A stretch of DNA of 64,000 bases from Galbibacter orientalis DSM 19592. GTDB lineage: Bacteria; Bacteroidota; Bacteroidia; Flavobacteriales; Flavobacteriaceae. Shown here one piece after another: positions 1 through 7,836 of the stretch; the first letter of the stretch is position 1; every line of letters begins with the position of its first letter. A program made the translations under genes and the position numbers. A model generated the notes under the pieces. It was not told the origin of the DNA, searched no databases, and saw only the letters and a list, made by a program, of their open reading frames with translations. The DNA lies in contig NZ_JH651379.1 in assembly GCF_000260115.1 (NCBI RefSeq), positions 2,050,501 through 2,114,500 of the forward strand. Direction: 5' to 3'.

Positions 1-269
1 ATAATGATCGTATACTTATTACTATTTATGATACAAAGCTACAAGTCATAAATAGTGGAAATGAAACTTTAGACCGACCCGATCAGGTTTTTGAACGTTT
101 TTATAAAGAAAGTAGGCGGAAAGACTCAACTGGATTGGGGCTTTCCATTGTTAAGAAAATTTGCGACTATTACGGGTTTTTGCCTTCATACCGTTTTCGG
201 GCTTCAACAGAGTTACAGGAAGGACAAGGAAAGCATATATTTCAAATAGATTTCAATCTAAAAATGTAA
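1..269 (+). CDS. Sensor histidine kinase, C-terminal fragment
   Basis: The gene is open from the left edge and stops at TAA 267-269, so only about 88 C-terminal residues are present. They match the end of a HATPase domain. An F-box-like segment (RPDQVFERFYKES) is followed by the G2 box STGLGLSIVKKIC and a short strand ending QIDFNLKM. This part of the enzyme binds ATP and phosphorylates the sensor's dimerisation-domain histidine. The response-regulator partner, usually adjacent, would lie to the left of the window. The next gene encodes a PepSY-like exported protein, a frequent neighbour of such two-component pairs. CTTTAGA-type 11-bp repeats nearby suggest the partner is an OmpR/PhoB-type regulator. 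The family call is firm; the stimulus cannot be told. Confidence 0.9.
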   Translation, partial: NDRILITIYDTKLQVINSGNETLDRPDQVFERFYKESRRKDSTGLGLSIVKKICDYYGFLPSYRFRASTELQEGQGKHIFQIDFNLKM

Positions 270-297
270 TTATCAGCAATAAGGGGAAAATTGCTAC

Positions 298-341
298 CAA
301 TAGAATCTCTTTAGAATCCCTTAAAGCCATCTTTAGAATTA
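298..341 (+). promoter_or_regulatory. Tandem 11-bp-phased repeats (OmpR/PhoB-type operator candidate)
   Basis: Consecutive 11-bp units are CAATAGAATCT, CTTTAGAATCC, CTTAAAGCCAT and CTTTAGAATTA, placed 38 bp before the ATG of the PepSY-like gene. Direct repeats at exactly one helical turn are what OmpR/PhoB winged-helix regulators bind. Matching arrays occur at 1173, 2564 and 4305. Confidence 0.6.
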
Positions 342-379
342 CAACGTAAGTTTACTCTATAACTAAAAAATATAATACA

Positions 380-847
380 ATGAAAAAAGCAATTTTAGGT
401 ATAGGCTTGCTATTTTTGGCCATTACCGCAGTAGCATTTACTACGAGAAACCAAGAGAAAGTACCCCAAACCGTAAAGAATGCTTTCGCTAAAAAATTCC
501 CAACCGCAAAAAAGGTAGATTGGGGAAAAGAATCTAATGATGAATGGGAAGCCGAATTTAAAATGGACAATAGGGAATATTCCGCAAATTTCCTGCAAAA
601 TGGAACCTGGATGGAAACCGAGCACGAGATTGAAAAATCGGAAGTACCAAACACGGTAATTTCATCCCTTAAATCGAATTTCCCAGGGTATGATATTGAA
701 AGTGCCGAAATGACCGAAACTACAGACGGCAAGTTCTACGAGTTCGAGATCGAAAAAGGAAATAGCGAAATGGAAGTGGTTATAGACAACAATGGCAAGG
801 TGGTTAAAAAGTATTCCGAAGAAGATGAGGAAGTTGATGAAGATTAA
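380..847 (+). CDS. Exported PepSY-like domain protein
   Basis: The 155-residue protein starts with a signal peptide (hydrophobic core ILGIGLLFLAITAVAF). Two PepSY-like (PF11396-type) repeats follow. The first runs from about residue 30 (VPQTVKNAFAKKFPTAKKVDW), and the second from about residue 95 (VPNTVISSLKSNFPGYDI). The C-terminus is acidic (EEDEEVDED). Such periplasmic proteins commonly sit beside two-component systems in Bacteroidota and may modulate the sensor; their biochemical role is unknown. A phased repeat box lies just upstream and a strong intrinsic terminator just downstream, so it probably forms a single-gene transcript controlled by the adjacent kinase system. Confidence 0.8.
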   Translation: MKKAILGIGLLFLAITAVAFTTRNQEKVPQTVKNAFAKKFPTAKKVDWGKESNDEWEAEFKMDNREYSANFLQNGTWMETEHEIEKSEVPNTVISSLKSNFPGYDIESAEMTETTDGKFYEFEIEKGNSEMEVVIDNNGKVVKKYSEEDEEVDED

Positions 848-1154
848 ATTTTTTCTTTGATTAAATTTGTAATGTCCAAATCTATACCTGATTTGGACAT
901 TTTTTTATAATTTGTTCTTAACCCAATTAACTGTTCTAATACTCCTTCTTCAAGTTTTATATTTGGATAGTAATTCAGTAATTTTTGAGCTCAATAATCG
1001 CCTTGGTTCTTAATTGATCACCTGAACGAGGAGGTTTTTCTTCAATTTTGATAGAGGTTTCAAGCAACCTTTCTATAACTGTTATTGCTTGCCCGTTTGT
1101 GTATTCCTTATCCGTTCTCAGATTGATGTCCTGACCGTTAGGTTTATGGCAATA
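844..1154 (-). pseudogene. Degraded C-terminus of an NAD-dependent epimerase/dehydratase
   Basis: Reading the minus strand from about 1154 gives NLRTDKEYTNGQAITVIERL, then KPPRSGDQLRTKAIIELK. A one- or two-base frameshift lies in an A5 run near 979-983. The following frame gives LLNYYPNIKLEEGVLEQLIG and stops at 844-846. The order of TNGQAITVIE..L, GDQLRTKA.I and L.Y.P...LEEG is the C-terminal signature of extended-SDR sugar epimerases. The catalytic N-terminal half is absent, so this is a relic. It fills the 848-1229 gap, which otherwise holds only the terminator and the next promoter. The family assignment comes from the motif pattern alone. Confidence 0.5.
871..907 (+). terminator. Intrinsic terminator after the PepSY-like gene
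   Basis: ATGTCCAAATC (872-882) pairs perfectly with GATTTGGACAT (890-900) across a 7-nt loop, and a T run follows at 901-906. It lies 25 nt after the stop codon. Confidence 0.85.
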
Positions 1155-1172
1155 TTTTCAAAATAGGTAAAT

Positions 1173-1205
1173 CTTAAAAATTGCTTTAGAATGCTTGTTT
1201 ATTAT
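1173..1205 (+). promoter_or_regulatory. Tandem 11-bp-phased repeats before the glycosyltransferase gene
   Basis: The units are CTTAAAAATTG, CTTTAGAATGC and TTGTTTATTAT, contiguous with an 11-bp period and ending 24 bp before the ATG at 1230. The central unit matches the boxes at 298, 2564 and 4305. It is probably a binding site for the response regulator paired with the left-edge kinase. Confidence 0.55.
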
Positions 1206-1229
1206 TAAATCCATTTTTGAAATTAAACA

Positions 1230-1943
1230 ATGAGCGAAACCTTTACCATTATAGTCCCTGTTTATAATGAAGAAGAAAATTTACGACGAGTTGAAAAAGA
1301 ACTCCAAGAGTACATAGATTGCGCAGAAATACCTACTTCGGTTTTATTTGTAAATGATGGATCCAAAGATTCAAGTTTGAGCATTATAAGACAAATATGT
1401 GATCAAAGCCTTGTATTCAACTACATTGATTTTGACCAAAATTATGGTTTGAGTACTGCTATAAAAGCTGGATTTGACTATGCCGAGAGCTCGCTTATAG
1501 GCTACATCGACTCAGACCTTCAAACTAGTCCAATGGATTTTAATCTCCTGCTGGAATATATTGATGAATATGATTTAGTTACAGGAGTTCGTTCCAATAG
1601 AAAAGACAGTTTTACCAAAAACCTGTCCTCTATAATTGCCAATGGCGTACGCCGCAGTTTCACCCACGATGGTATGGACGACACAGGTTGTCCACTTAAA
1701 ATTATTAAAAGAGACTGTGCCAAACGCATTACGATGTTTAAGGGACTGCACCGCTTTTTACCAGCAATGGTTCTCTTGCAAGAAGGAAAAGTGAAGCAAG
1801 TACCGATACAACATTTTCACAGGATTGCCGGTAAAGGGAAATTTGGTTTGTGGAACCGCCTGCTCGGCCCCTTAATGGATTGCTTTGCTTTCTTATGGAT
1901 GAGAAAAAAATATATTAACTACAAGGTTGAGGATAAGGGGTGA
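1230..1943 (+). CDS. Family 2 glycosyltransferase, ArnC/DPM1-like
   Basis: The 237-residue protein has a GT-A fold of the polyprenyl-phosphate glycosyltransferase type. It starts with TIIVPVYNEEENL and has nucleotide-binding NDGS (42-45) and the metal-binding DSD (94-96, IGYIDSDLQTS). Unlike ArnC or GtrB it lacks C-terminal membrane helices, which the overlapping next gene may replace. The family moves a sugar from a nucleotide donor to polyprenyl phosphate on the cytoplasmic face. Its stop overlaps the GTG start of the LAB_N gene by GTGA, indicating translational coupling. With LAB_N and the ArnT-like gene it resembles the ArnC-ArnEF-ArnT order, so lipid A or another glycolipid is the inferred acceptor. 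Confidence 0.85.
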   Translation: MSETFTIIVPVYNEEENLRRVEKELQEYIDCAEIPTSVLFVNDGSKDSSLSIIRQICDQSLVFNYIDFDQNYGLSTAIKAGFDYAESSLIGYIDSDLQTSPMDFNLLLEYIDEYDLVTGVRSNRKDSFTKNLSSIIANGVRRSFTHDGMDDTGCPLKIIKRDCAKRITMFKGLHRFLPAMVLLQEGKVKQVPIQHFHRIAGKGKFGLWNRLLGPLMDCFAFLWMRKKYINYKVEDKG

Positions 1944-2569
1944 ATATTTGGTTGATATATAGTATTGGTTTTACTGCCCAACTCCTATTTTCAGGGCGCT
2001 CCATCTTGCAATGGGTTCTTTCTGAAAGGAACAAACGTGTGCTCACCCCGGTGCTTTTCTGGCAATTGAGCTTAATTGCATCATTTCTCTTATTTGTGTA
2101 TGGTTATTTAAGAAATGATTTTGCGATAATGCTGGGACAGATTTTGACATATTTCATCTACATACGAAATATGCACTTACAAAATCAATGGATTAAATTT
2201 CCAAAGCTTTTACGTTGGTTCTTGTATCTATTTCCATTCATTATTCTCTATATTGGTTATAACAACAAAGTATATGACCGCGTTTTGTTGTTCCAGAATG
2301 AAAATATCCCATTTTGGTTATTGATACTTGGTATCATTGCACAAACAATCTTCACTTTGCGTTTTGTATATCAATGGTTCTACAGCGAAAAACGAAAAGA
2401 GTCTTAGCTCCCTATGGGCTTTTGGATATTAAGTTTAACAGGCTCAACGCTTATACTTTTCTATGCGGTTTTGCGAAAAGATCCTGTATTACTAGCAGGT
2501 CATTTACTCGGGATTTTTCTTTACACAAGAAATATTTTACTATTAAAAAAAGAAAAAACACTTCTTTAG
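1940..2569 (+). pseudogene. LAB_N-domain membrane protein split by an in-frame amber stop
   Basis: Translation starts at GTG 1940, overlapping the previous stop. The protein has two copies of the lipid-A-disaccharide-synthase N-terminal-like (LAB_N) membrane unit: FSGRSILQWVLSE in the first and TLRFVYQWFYSEKRKES in the second. TAG at 2405-2407 ends it after 155 residues. Reading on in the same frame continues the second unit without a shift (LPMGFWILSLTGSTLILFYA and GIFLYTRNILLLKKEKTLL) to TAG 2567-2569, giving about 209 codons. One substitution, for instance TTG to TAG, explains this. Such small multi-helix proteins next to GT2 and ArnT genes may flip the lipid-linked sugar. The short form may be non-functional, or the amber may be suppressed. 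Confidence 0.75.
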
Positions 2570-2596
2570 ATTTGCTTTAGATTCCGTTCAGGTTTT
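2564..2596 (+). promoter_or_regulatory. Tandem 11-bp-phased repeats before the ArnT-like gene
   Basis: The units CTTTAGATTTG, CTTTAGATTCC and GTTCAGGTTTT are contiguous at 11-bp period and overlap the distal LAB_N stop codon. The box ends 21 bp before the chosen TTG start. It closely resembles the array at 4305. Confidence 0.6.
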
Positions 2597-2617
2597 AATA
2601 AGAATCCCTTTCCACAT

Positions 2618-4294
2618 TTGCATTCTAAAAATGTAGATGTGACGCTTAAAAATTCCACCGACCGTTATTACCTTTTATTTCTTTTTATAGCCTTTCTTAT
2701 ACTTATTATAGGATTGGGAAGTTATGGGCTTGCAGAAACCAGTGAAGCTCGTTATGCAGAAATAAGCCGTGAAATGTTATTGAACGGCGATTACCTTAAC
2801 CCTGAACTGTTGGGAATTTTTCACTTTCACAAGCCCCCCATCACCTATTACATTACAACTTTGGGTTATCAAATTTTTGGTGTTAATGAGTTCGGCGCTC
2901 GCTTCTTTTTGCAAGTGGCCATTATCATTCAGTTGTTATTAATATATCGTTTGGCATATTTACTCTATAAGGACAAGCGTATTGCCTTCATAGCAGGATT
3001 AGTATATTTTTCGTTTCCAATAGTCTTAATTTCAAGCCGTAACCTGACCACCGATGCATTCCTGACAACTTTTATCCTTGGAGCTATATATTGTTGGCAA
3101 GTGTATGACCATAAAAATAAGACTGTCTTTTTATACTTTTTTTATACTCTCGTGGGGGTTGCCTTATTGACCAAAGGACCGGTCGCCCTTCTATTTGTTC
3201 TTGCTTATATCATTACCAGAAAATTGATTTATGGAGATGGGGCGAAAATTACCAACCACCACGTAATTGGTTTTGTATTGTGCGCCTTAATAGGGGCTAG
3301 CTGGTATATAGCAGTAATTATGGAGCACCCCAAAATTTGGGATTATTTTATCAATAAACAGCTTGCGGGGAGGATGACAGGTAACGCATTTAAGGAAAGG
3401 TCGAAACCTTTTTGGTACTATTTCCCAATTTTGCTTGGCCTGCTTTTACCTTGGTGCTTATCACTAATTTCAAACTTTAAAAAGTATATAAAATCATTTT
3501 TTGCAAAGCAGAAGGAAACCAAAGTGTTAATCTATTCAAGTGCTATTTTGTTTTTTTTATTTTCTGCATTCAGCACAAAATTGATACTGTACATCTTGCC
3601 AATTTTCTGGATGGTTGCAATAATTATAGCGGTCGGGTTACCTAAGATTTCCAATACTTCTAAAAATATCGTAAATCTTACTTATGCCTCATTATTGACA
3701 ATGCTTTTTGTTGGTCTGGTTTTTAGCTGGATTTTCAAAACCAATATGGAAAATGTTTCAATAAAAACACTTATAGTAGCACTTATTTCCCTTATCATTT
3801 TTGGATTAGTATATCATTTTATTGAAAATGAAAAGTTTTATAAGCCCCCTGTATTGGCCGCAACATTTGGCGGTGCAATAATTTTGATTTCAACTTCTTT
3901 TATGTCACATAATAGTCCCGTGACCAATTCTACGAAAGATATGGTTAAATTCATAGACAATGTTTCCAACGAAAGGAACAAAACTATTTTAGTTTACGAT
4001 TACCTTCTCTCGTCTATTCCGTTTTATACTAATGATACCTTAATAACCCTAAAATATTCCCATCATACTACCCAGCGCGAAACACAATTTGAAAATAATG
4101 ACACTTACAAACAAAATCTTTGGGATATGCATAAAGAAACCGAAATAAATAAGCTTTCTAAAATTTCAAAAAAACACTCCACCTATCTCCTTGTTCGCAA
4201 TAAACGGGATTTAGATAAAAAATTTTCCTTTTTAAAAGAAAATTTCGACAGCGAAAAGCACTATCAAAAGTGGACGTTATATTACCACAAATAG
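2618..4294 (+). CDS. ArnT-like membrane glycosyltransferase (PMT/GT83 type)
   Basis: The 558-residue polytopic protein begins, after a short N-terminus, with a transmembrane helix. Family loop motifs are ETSEARYAEISREML and FHFHKPPITYY, with the acidic/arginine pair near residues 40-46 and KPP near 72-74. ArnT-type enzymes transfer a sugar from undecaprenyl phosphate to lipid A phosphate on the periplasmic side. The C-terminal third after about residue 440 is soluble and rich in Lys and Thr. No ATG exists between the preceding stop and the first helix, so TTG 2618 is the best start. Its own phased repeat box lies just upstream. The donor sugar cannot be told. Confidence 0.82.
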   Translation: MHSKNVDVTLKNSTDRYYLLFLFIAFLILIIGLGSYGLAETSEARYAEISREMLLNGDYLNPELLGIFHFHKPPITYYITTLGYQIFGVNEFGARFFLQVAIIIQLLLIYRLAYLLYKDKRIAFIAGLVYFSFPIVLISSRNLTTDAFLTTFILGAIYCWQVYDHKNKTVFLYFFYTLVGVALLTKGPVALLFVLAYIITRKLIYGDGAKITNHHVIGFVLCALIGASWYIAVIMEHPKIWDYFINKQLAGRMTGNAFKERSKPFWYYFPILLGLLLPWCLSLISNFKKYIKSFFAKQKETKVLIYSSAILFFLFSAFSTKLILYILPIFWMVAIIIAVGLPKISNTSKNIVNLTYASLLTMLFVGLVFSWIFKTNMENVSIKTLIVALISLIIFGLVYHFIENEKFYKPPVLAATFGGAIILISTSFMSHNSPVTNSTKDMVKFIDNVSNERNKTILVYDYLLSSIPFYTNDTLITLKYSHHTTQRETQFENNDTYKQNLWDMHKETEINKLSKISKKHSTYLLVRNKRDLDKKFSFLKENFDSEKHYQKWTLYYHK

Positions 4295-4304
4295 GTTTAT
4301 AACA

Positions 4305-4337
4305 CTTTAGATTTCCTTTAGATTCTCTTCAAATTTC
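4305..4337 (+). promoter_or_regulatory. Tandem 11-bp-phased repeats before the methyltransferase gene
   Basis: The units CTTTAGATTTC, CTTTAGATTCT and CTTCAAATTTC form the most regular of the four arrays. It starts 11 bp after the ArnT-like stop and ends about 108 bp before ATG 4446, further from its gene than the other three boxes. Confidence 0.6.
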
Positions 4338-4445
4338 AAAAAGATTGGTAGGTTATTTTTGGTCAAAATTAAAATCATAAGCCTATAGGCCAAAGGTTAC
4401 AGTCGGCATAACACAATAATTGTTTCCAATATTATTTTAAAAAAT

Positions 4446-5198
4446 ATGGCATTACAAACAGAATTTAAGGTACAGGGGGATTTCCTTTTTAAGAACCGTA
4501 GCTATTTACCGCTACTTTTTCTGGCAGCGGGATTCGGCGTGTATCTATATGGGATATATTTTGAGCCACGGCAAGTTGAAAAAGTACCTGAAGGTTATTA
4601 TCAGTTTACCTGTTTAATGTTGAGTCTCTTGGGTTTGCTTATTCGGGTAACCACTATAGGGTATACACCTAGAAACACATCTGGCAGAAATACAAAAAAC
4701 GGTCAAATAGCAGATGAATTGAATACCACTGGAATGTACTCGCTCTTGCGCCACCCTTTATACTTAGGGAATTTCTTTATGTGGTTCGGGATAGCAATGC
4801 TTACTGGAAATATTTGGTTTACAGTAGCTTTCGTATTGCTATACTGGTTGTACTACGAACGCATTATGTATGCTGAAGAAAGCTATTTGATCAAAAAATT
4901 TGGCACAGATTACCTAAGGTGGTCAGCCATTACACCCGCTTTTATACCAAATTTTAAAAATTACCGCAAGGCAAAATACCCTTTTTGCCCTAAAAAGGTC
5001 CTGAAAAAAGAAAAGAATGGGTTCGCGGCCATATTTATTGTTTTCTGGTTTTTCGAATGGATTGGCGGTATGGTTGAAAAACAAAAAATAACCGTTGAAT
5101 TTAATTTTTGGTTTTATGCTGCCATAGCAAGCTGTTTCATATATCTCATTTTAAAAATAATGAAAAAGGGAAGTATGTTGACCGAAACCAATGTTTAG
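4446..5198 (+). CDS. Isoprenylcysteine-methyltransferase-like (LmtA/PEMT-type) membrane protein
   Basis: The 250-residue protein has several helices and the ICMT/PEMT core at about residues 95-165. This includes TTGMYSLLRHPLYLGNFF (the RHPxYxG S-adenosylmethionine site) and YYERIMYAEESYLIKKFG (the EE motif). The family methylates lipid or isoprenyl substrates at the membrane; Leptospira LmtA methylates the lipid A 1-phosphate. A lipid A phosphate substrate is inferred here from the ArnT-like neighbour before it and the PAP2 gene after it. About 65 residues follow the core, ending with a further helix. The upstream phased repeat box suggests envelope-stress control. The fold call is strong, the substrate speculative. 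Confidence 0.78.
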   Translation: MALQTEFKVQGDFLFKNRSYLPLLFLAAGFGVYLYGIYFEPRQVEKVPEGYYQFTCLMLSLLGLLIRVTTIGYTPRNTSGRNTKNGQIADELNTTGMYSLLRHPLYLGNFFMWFGIAMLTGNIWFTVAFVLLYWLYYERIMYAEESYLIKKFGTDYLRWSAITPAFIPNFKNYRKAKYPFCPKKVLKKEKNGFAAIFIVFWFFEWIGGMVEKQKITVEFNFWFYAAIASCFIYLILKIMKKGSMLTETNV

Positions 5199-5231
5199 TG
5201 ATCTAAAGTTTAAAATATAAGTGTTATTGTT

Positions 5232-5825
5232 ATGGATAATTTGGGATTAATAGAAAAAACGAGGGTTTATTGCAAAAGTACAATGGAAGCCAACAGATGT
5301 AAGTATCTACCCTTCCACAATTGGCAGCACGCCAAAGATGTTGCGCGTAATTCAAAATGGATAGCCCAACACGAAAACCTTCCTGAAGATATAATGGAAG
5401 AGCTGGCCATTGCATCTTATTTTCACGACCTGGGACATATTAATGGTGCTACCAATCACGAAGAGCTGAGTTGTGAATATGCCCGAAATTTCCTTTCTAA
5501 TGAAGACTTTCCGGAGGAGCGTATTATTAAGGTCCTTAAAAATATACAGGCAACCAAAATGCCTCAAAATCCAGAAACCGTATCACAAAAAGTTATTTGT
5601 GATGCAGACCTTGCCCATCTGGGCAAAAAAAATTTTCTTGTTAAGAACGCAAAGATTCGTAAAGAGTGGGCTCTATTCAATAATCAAAAATTTTCTGATG
5701 AGCAGTGGGTAGTAATGAATATCAAATTCTTAAACAAACATAACTTTCATACAAACTACGCCAAGAAATCCTATTCTGCACAAAAGTTGAAAAACATAAA
5801 TAACCTCAAACAACTTCTAAACTAA
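5232..5825 (+). CDS. HD-domain phosphohydrolase
   Basis: This is a soluble 197-residue protein with HD-superfamily metal ligands in order: H29/H33 (FHNWQH), H65-D66 (ASYFHDLGH) and D124 (ICDADLAHLG). HD enzymes use these residues to hydrolyse phosphate esters, often of nucleotides. Length and motif spacing fit a single catalytic domain without sensory additions. It lies between the methyltransferase and PAP2 genes with 33- and 29-bp spacers, so it is probably in the same transcript. Its substrate is unknown, and nothing in the sequence links it directly to lipid A chemistry. Confidence 0.75.
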   Translation: MDNLGLIEKTRVYCKSTMEANRCKYLPFHNWQHAKDVARNSKWIAQHENLPEDIMEELAIASYFHDLGHINGATNHEELSCEYARNFLSNEDFPEERIIKVLKNIQATKMPQNPETVSQKVICDADLAHLGKKNFLVKNAKIRKEWALFNNQKFSDEQWVVMNIKFLNKHNFHTNYAKKSYSAQKLKNINNLKQLLN

Positions 5826-5854
5826 TTTGGTTTCGATCTAATAATGATTTAAAT

Positions 5855-6526
5855 ATGCAGATTTTAAGATATTTCAGATTCCTAGAAGACAAAGAAAAAG
5901 CTTACCATTTATTAATTATATTAATTATCCTTTTTGCTTTATTTACGGCCCTTGTTTATTTTTTACCCACTACTTTTATAGACATCGAATTTTCTGAAGA
6001 AGTCCAAGAGCAAAGTAGCCCGGCTCTCAATTTTATTATGAAATCTATCAGCTGGTTTGGTAGTAGTACTGCCGCATTGGGTATTACTTTGGGTACCGCA
6101 CTTTTATTTTTTATTTGTAAATTCAGGAAAGAAGCTTTATTCTCAGCTTCTACCCTAATAGTGTCCCTTCTTACTTTTGGAATTAAAGTTTTGATAAACC
6201 GGCCACGGCCAACTGCCGATTTGGTAAATATCATAGAAAAAGCACAACATCAGAGCTTTCCAAGTGGACATACTTCTTATTATGTGGCCTTCTATGGGTT
6301 TATAACTTTTCTAATGCTAAGGTTGACCAATATAAAAAGGATAATTCGTATCCCGGTGATAATATTATCACTTTTCTTGATTTTCACAGTACCATTTTCC
6401 CGCATTTATCTTGGGGCCCATTGGTTTACTGATGTCGCAGGAGGGTTCATTTTGGGACTTGTTGTTCTTTATGGTATTATACGCTTTTATATAAGGGAAA
6501 AACATTCCAGGAACAACAAGTATTAA
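5855..6526 (+). CDS. PAP2-family membrane phosphatase
   Basis: The 223-residue protein has about six helices and all three phosphatase signatures: K111...RP (KVLINRPRP), PSGH at 136-139, and SR...H189...D193 (SRIYLGAHWFTD). The His pair is the catalytic nucleophile and acid. PAP2 enzymes dephosphorylate undecaprenyl pyrophosphate, phosphatidylglycerol phosphate or lipid A (LpxE/LpxF). The neighbouring glycosyltransferase and methyltransferase genes favour a lipid A or undecaprenyl role, but the sequence alone cannot separate these. The N-terminus carries a charged segment (RFLEDKEKAYH) before the first helix. It is the last gene of the envelope cluster. Confidence 0.85.
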   Translation: MQILRYFRFLEDKEKAYHLLIILIILFALFTALVYFLPTTFIDIEFSEEVQEQSSPALNFIMKSISWFGSSTAALGITLGTALLFFICKFRKEALFSASTLIVSLLTFGIKVLINRPRPTADLVNIIEKAQHQSFPSGHTSYYVAFYGFITFLMLRLTNIKRIIRIPVIILSLFLIFTVPFSRIYLGAHWFTDVAGGFILGLVVLYGIIRFYIREKHSRNNKY

Positions 6527-6551
6527 TTCTTAGAATAATATTAAAAAATAT

Positions 6552-7826
6552 ATGAACAAAATTTTTTCAATATTTTTCCTCCTATTGATTGCAGGTCAGC
6601 TCCAAGCACAGAAAACGCTCGGTTATTACCTGGAGACCGCAAGGGTCAACAGCCCTTTGGCCAATGATAATGAAAACAAGGCCAAAGTGAGCGAACTGGA
6701 AGCGGAACGGCTTTCGGCTGTTTACAATAGGCCCAAAATCGACCTGAACGGGAATTTTCTTTTTGCGCCAATCCTTTCTACAGAAAACAACAAAACCCGT
6801 TTTGAGGCAAATTCAAACGGCTCAACCGACTATTATGGGTACGATCTCTCAAGTACCAACGGTGGGCTTTATCAAGGCGTTGCCAAATTAACGCAGCCTC
6901 TGTTCAATGGGGGCAAAGCTTTTGAAAAACAGGCAGAAATTATTGCGGAGGTCAACCGCAATATGGCAAAACTCAATATTCACGATCTTGAAAAACTGGT
7001 TACCGACCAGTACATCCTCTGCCTCAAGGATAAAAACCAGATAGCTTTTGTCGATTCTATGCTCAAACTGCTCGACAATCAAACCAATCTGGTGAAAAAA
7101 TTGGTCGATAATGCATTGTTGAAACCCTCTGACCTATCCTTGGTCAATATCGAACAAAAAAATTATAGAGGATTACGAACTACGTTCAAGGCGAATTACA
7201 GGAGCGACCTGATGGATTTAAATGTCCTTTCGGGCATTAAGGACACCACCTTGGTAGAATTGGAAAAGATTGACCTAAGTGTTCCTCCACGCGAAACAAA
7301 TAATGCTTTTCTGGAAAAGTACAGGTTGGATAGCTTGAACCTCCTTGCAGGACAGGAGGTATTTGAGGCCAAATATAAACCACAGCTCAATTTTGTGGCT
7401 GATGCCGGGCTGAACACTACCTACGCCCCAGATATCCCCAATCGTTTCGGGCTAAGTGCCGGGCTGAACTTTACCTGGAACCTATTTGACGGCAGGCAAA
7501 AATCGATTGTTCAGAACAAGACGGATATCCAATTGCAAACGGTTTCCTTTTACAGGGAGAACTTCCTCAAAAAAAACGGGGTCAGAAAAAACAAGTTGTT
7601 GAACGAACTCAAATCCTATGAGGATAGGATGGCAATAGCCGAAGCCCAACTGGAAGAATATGATAATCTATTGACCAATTTTAGAAAGGAAATCCTTTAC
7701 GGGCAACTTTCCATCATCGACTACATCACTACTTTAAAAAACAGGAATATGGTAGAGCGGGACTTTATACTCCTAAAAACAAACCGACTCCTATTGATCA
7801 ATGCTTACAATTACTGGAACTGGTAA
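6552..7826 (+). CDS. TolC-family outer-membrane factor
   Basis: The 424-residue protein has a signal peptide (IFSIFFLLLIAGQLQAQ) and two outer-efflux-protein repeats rich in Asn, Leu and Lys, with the usual coiled-coil segments. Near residue 118 it has AKLTQPLFNGGKAF, and near residue 305 LNFTWNLFDGRQKS. These are the paired beta-hairpin and groove motifs of OEPs. It forms the trimeric outer-membrane channel of a tripartite pump. It is the first gene of a tight three-gene operon with an adaptor (10-bp spacer) and an RND pump (8-bp spacer). Base composition is visibly more GC-rich than the preceding envelope cluster. Confidence 0.9.
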   Translation: MNKIFSIFFLLLIAGQLQAQKTLGYYLETARVNSPLANDNENKAKVSELEAERLSAVYNRPKIDLNGNFLFAPILSTENNKTRFEANSNGSTDYYGYDLSSTNGGLYQGVAKLTQPLFNGGKAFEKQAEIIAEVNRNMAKLNIHDLEKLVTDQYILCLKDKNQIAFVDSMLKLLDNQTNLVKKLVDNALLKPSDLSLVNIEQKNYRGLRTTFKANYRSDLMDLNVLSGIKDTTLVELEKIDLSVPPRETNNAFLEKYRLDSLNLLAGQEVFEAKYKPQLNFVADAGLNTTYAPDIPNRFGLSAGLNFTWNLFDGRQKSIVQNKTDIQLQTVSFYRENFLKKNGVRKNKLLNELKSYEDRMAIAEAQLEEYDNLLTNFRKEILYGQLSIIDYITTLKNRNMVERDFILLKTNRLLLINAYNYWNW

Positions 7827-7836
7827 ATAAACCCTT

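Noticed and set aside
2314-2580. An overlapping plus-strand reading frame of 88 codons in the LAB_N region.
   Set aside because: It is in another frame; the original frame through the amber codon gives the proper LAB_N continuation.
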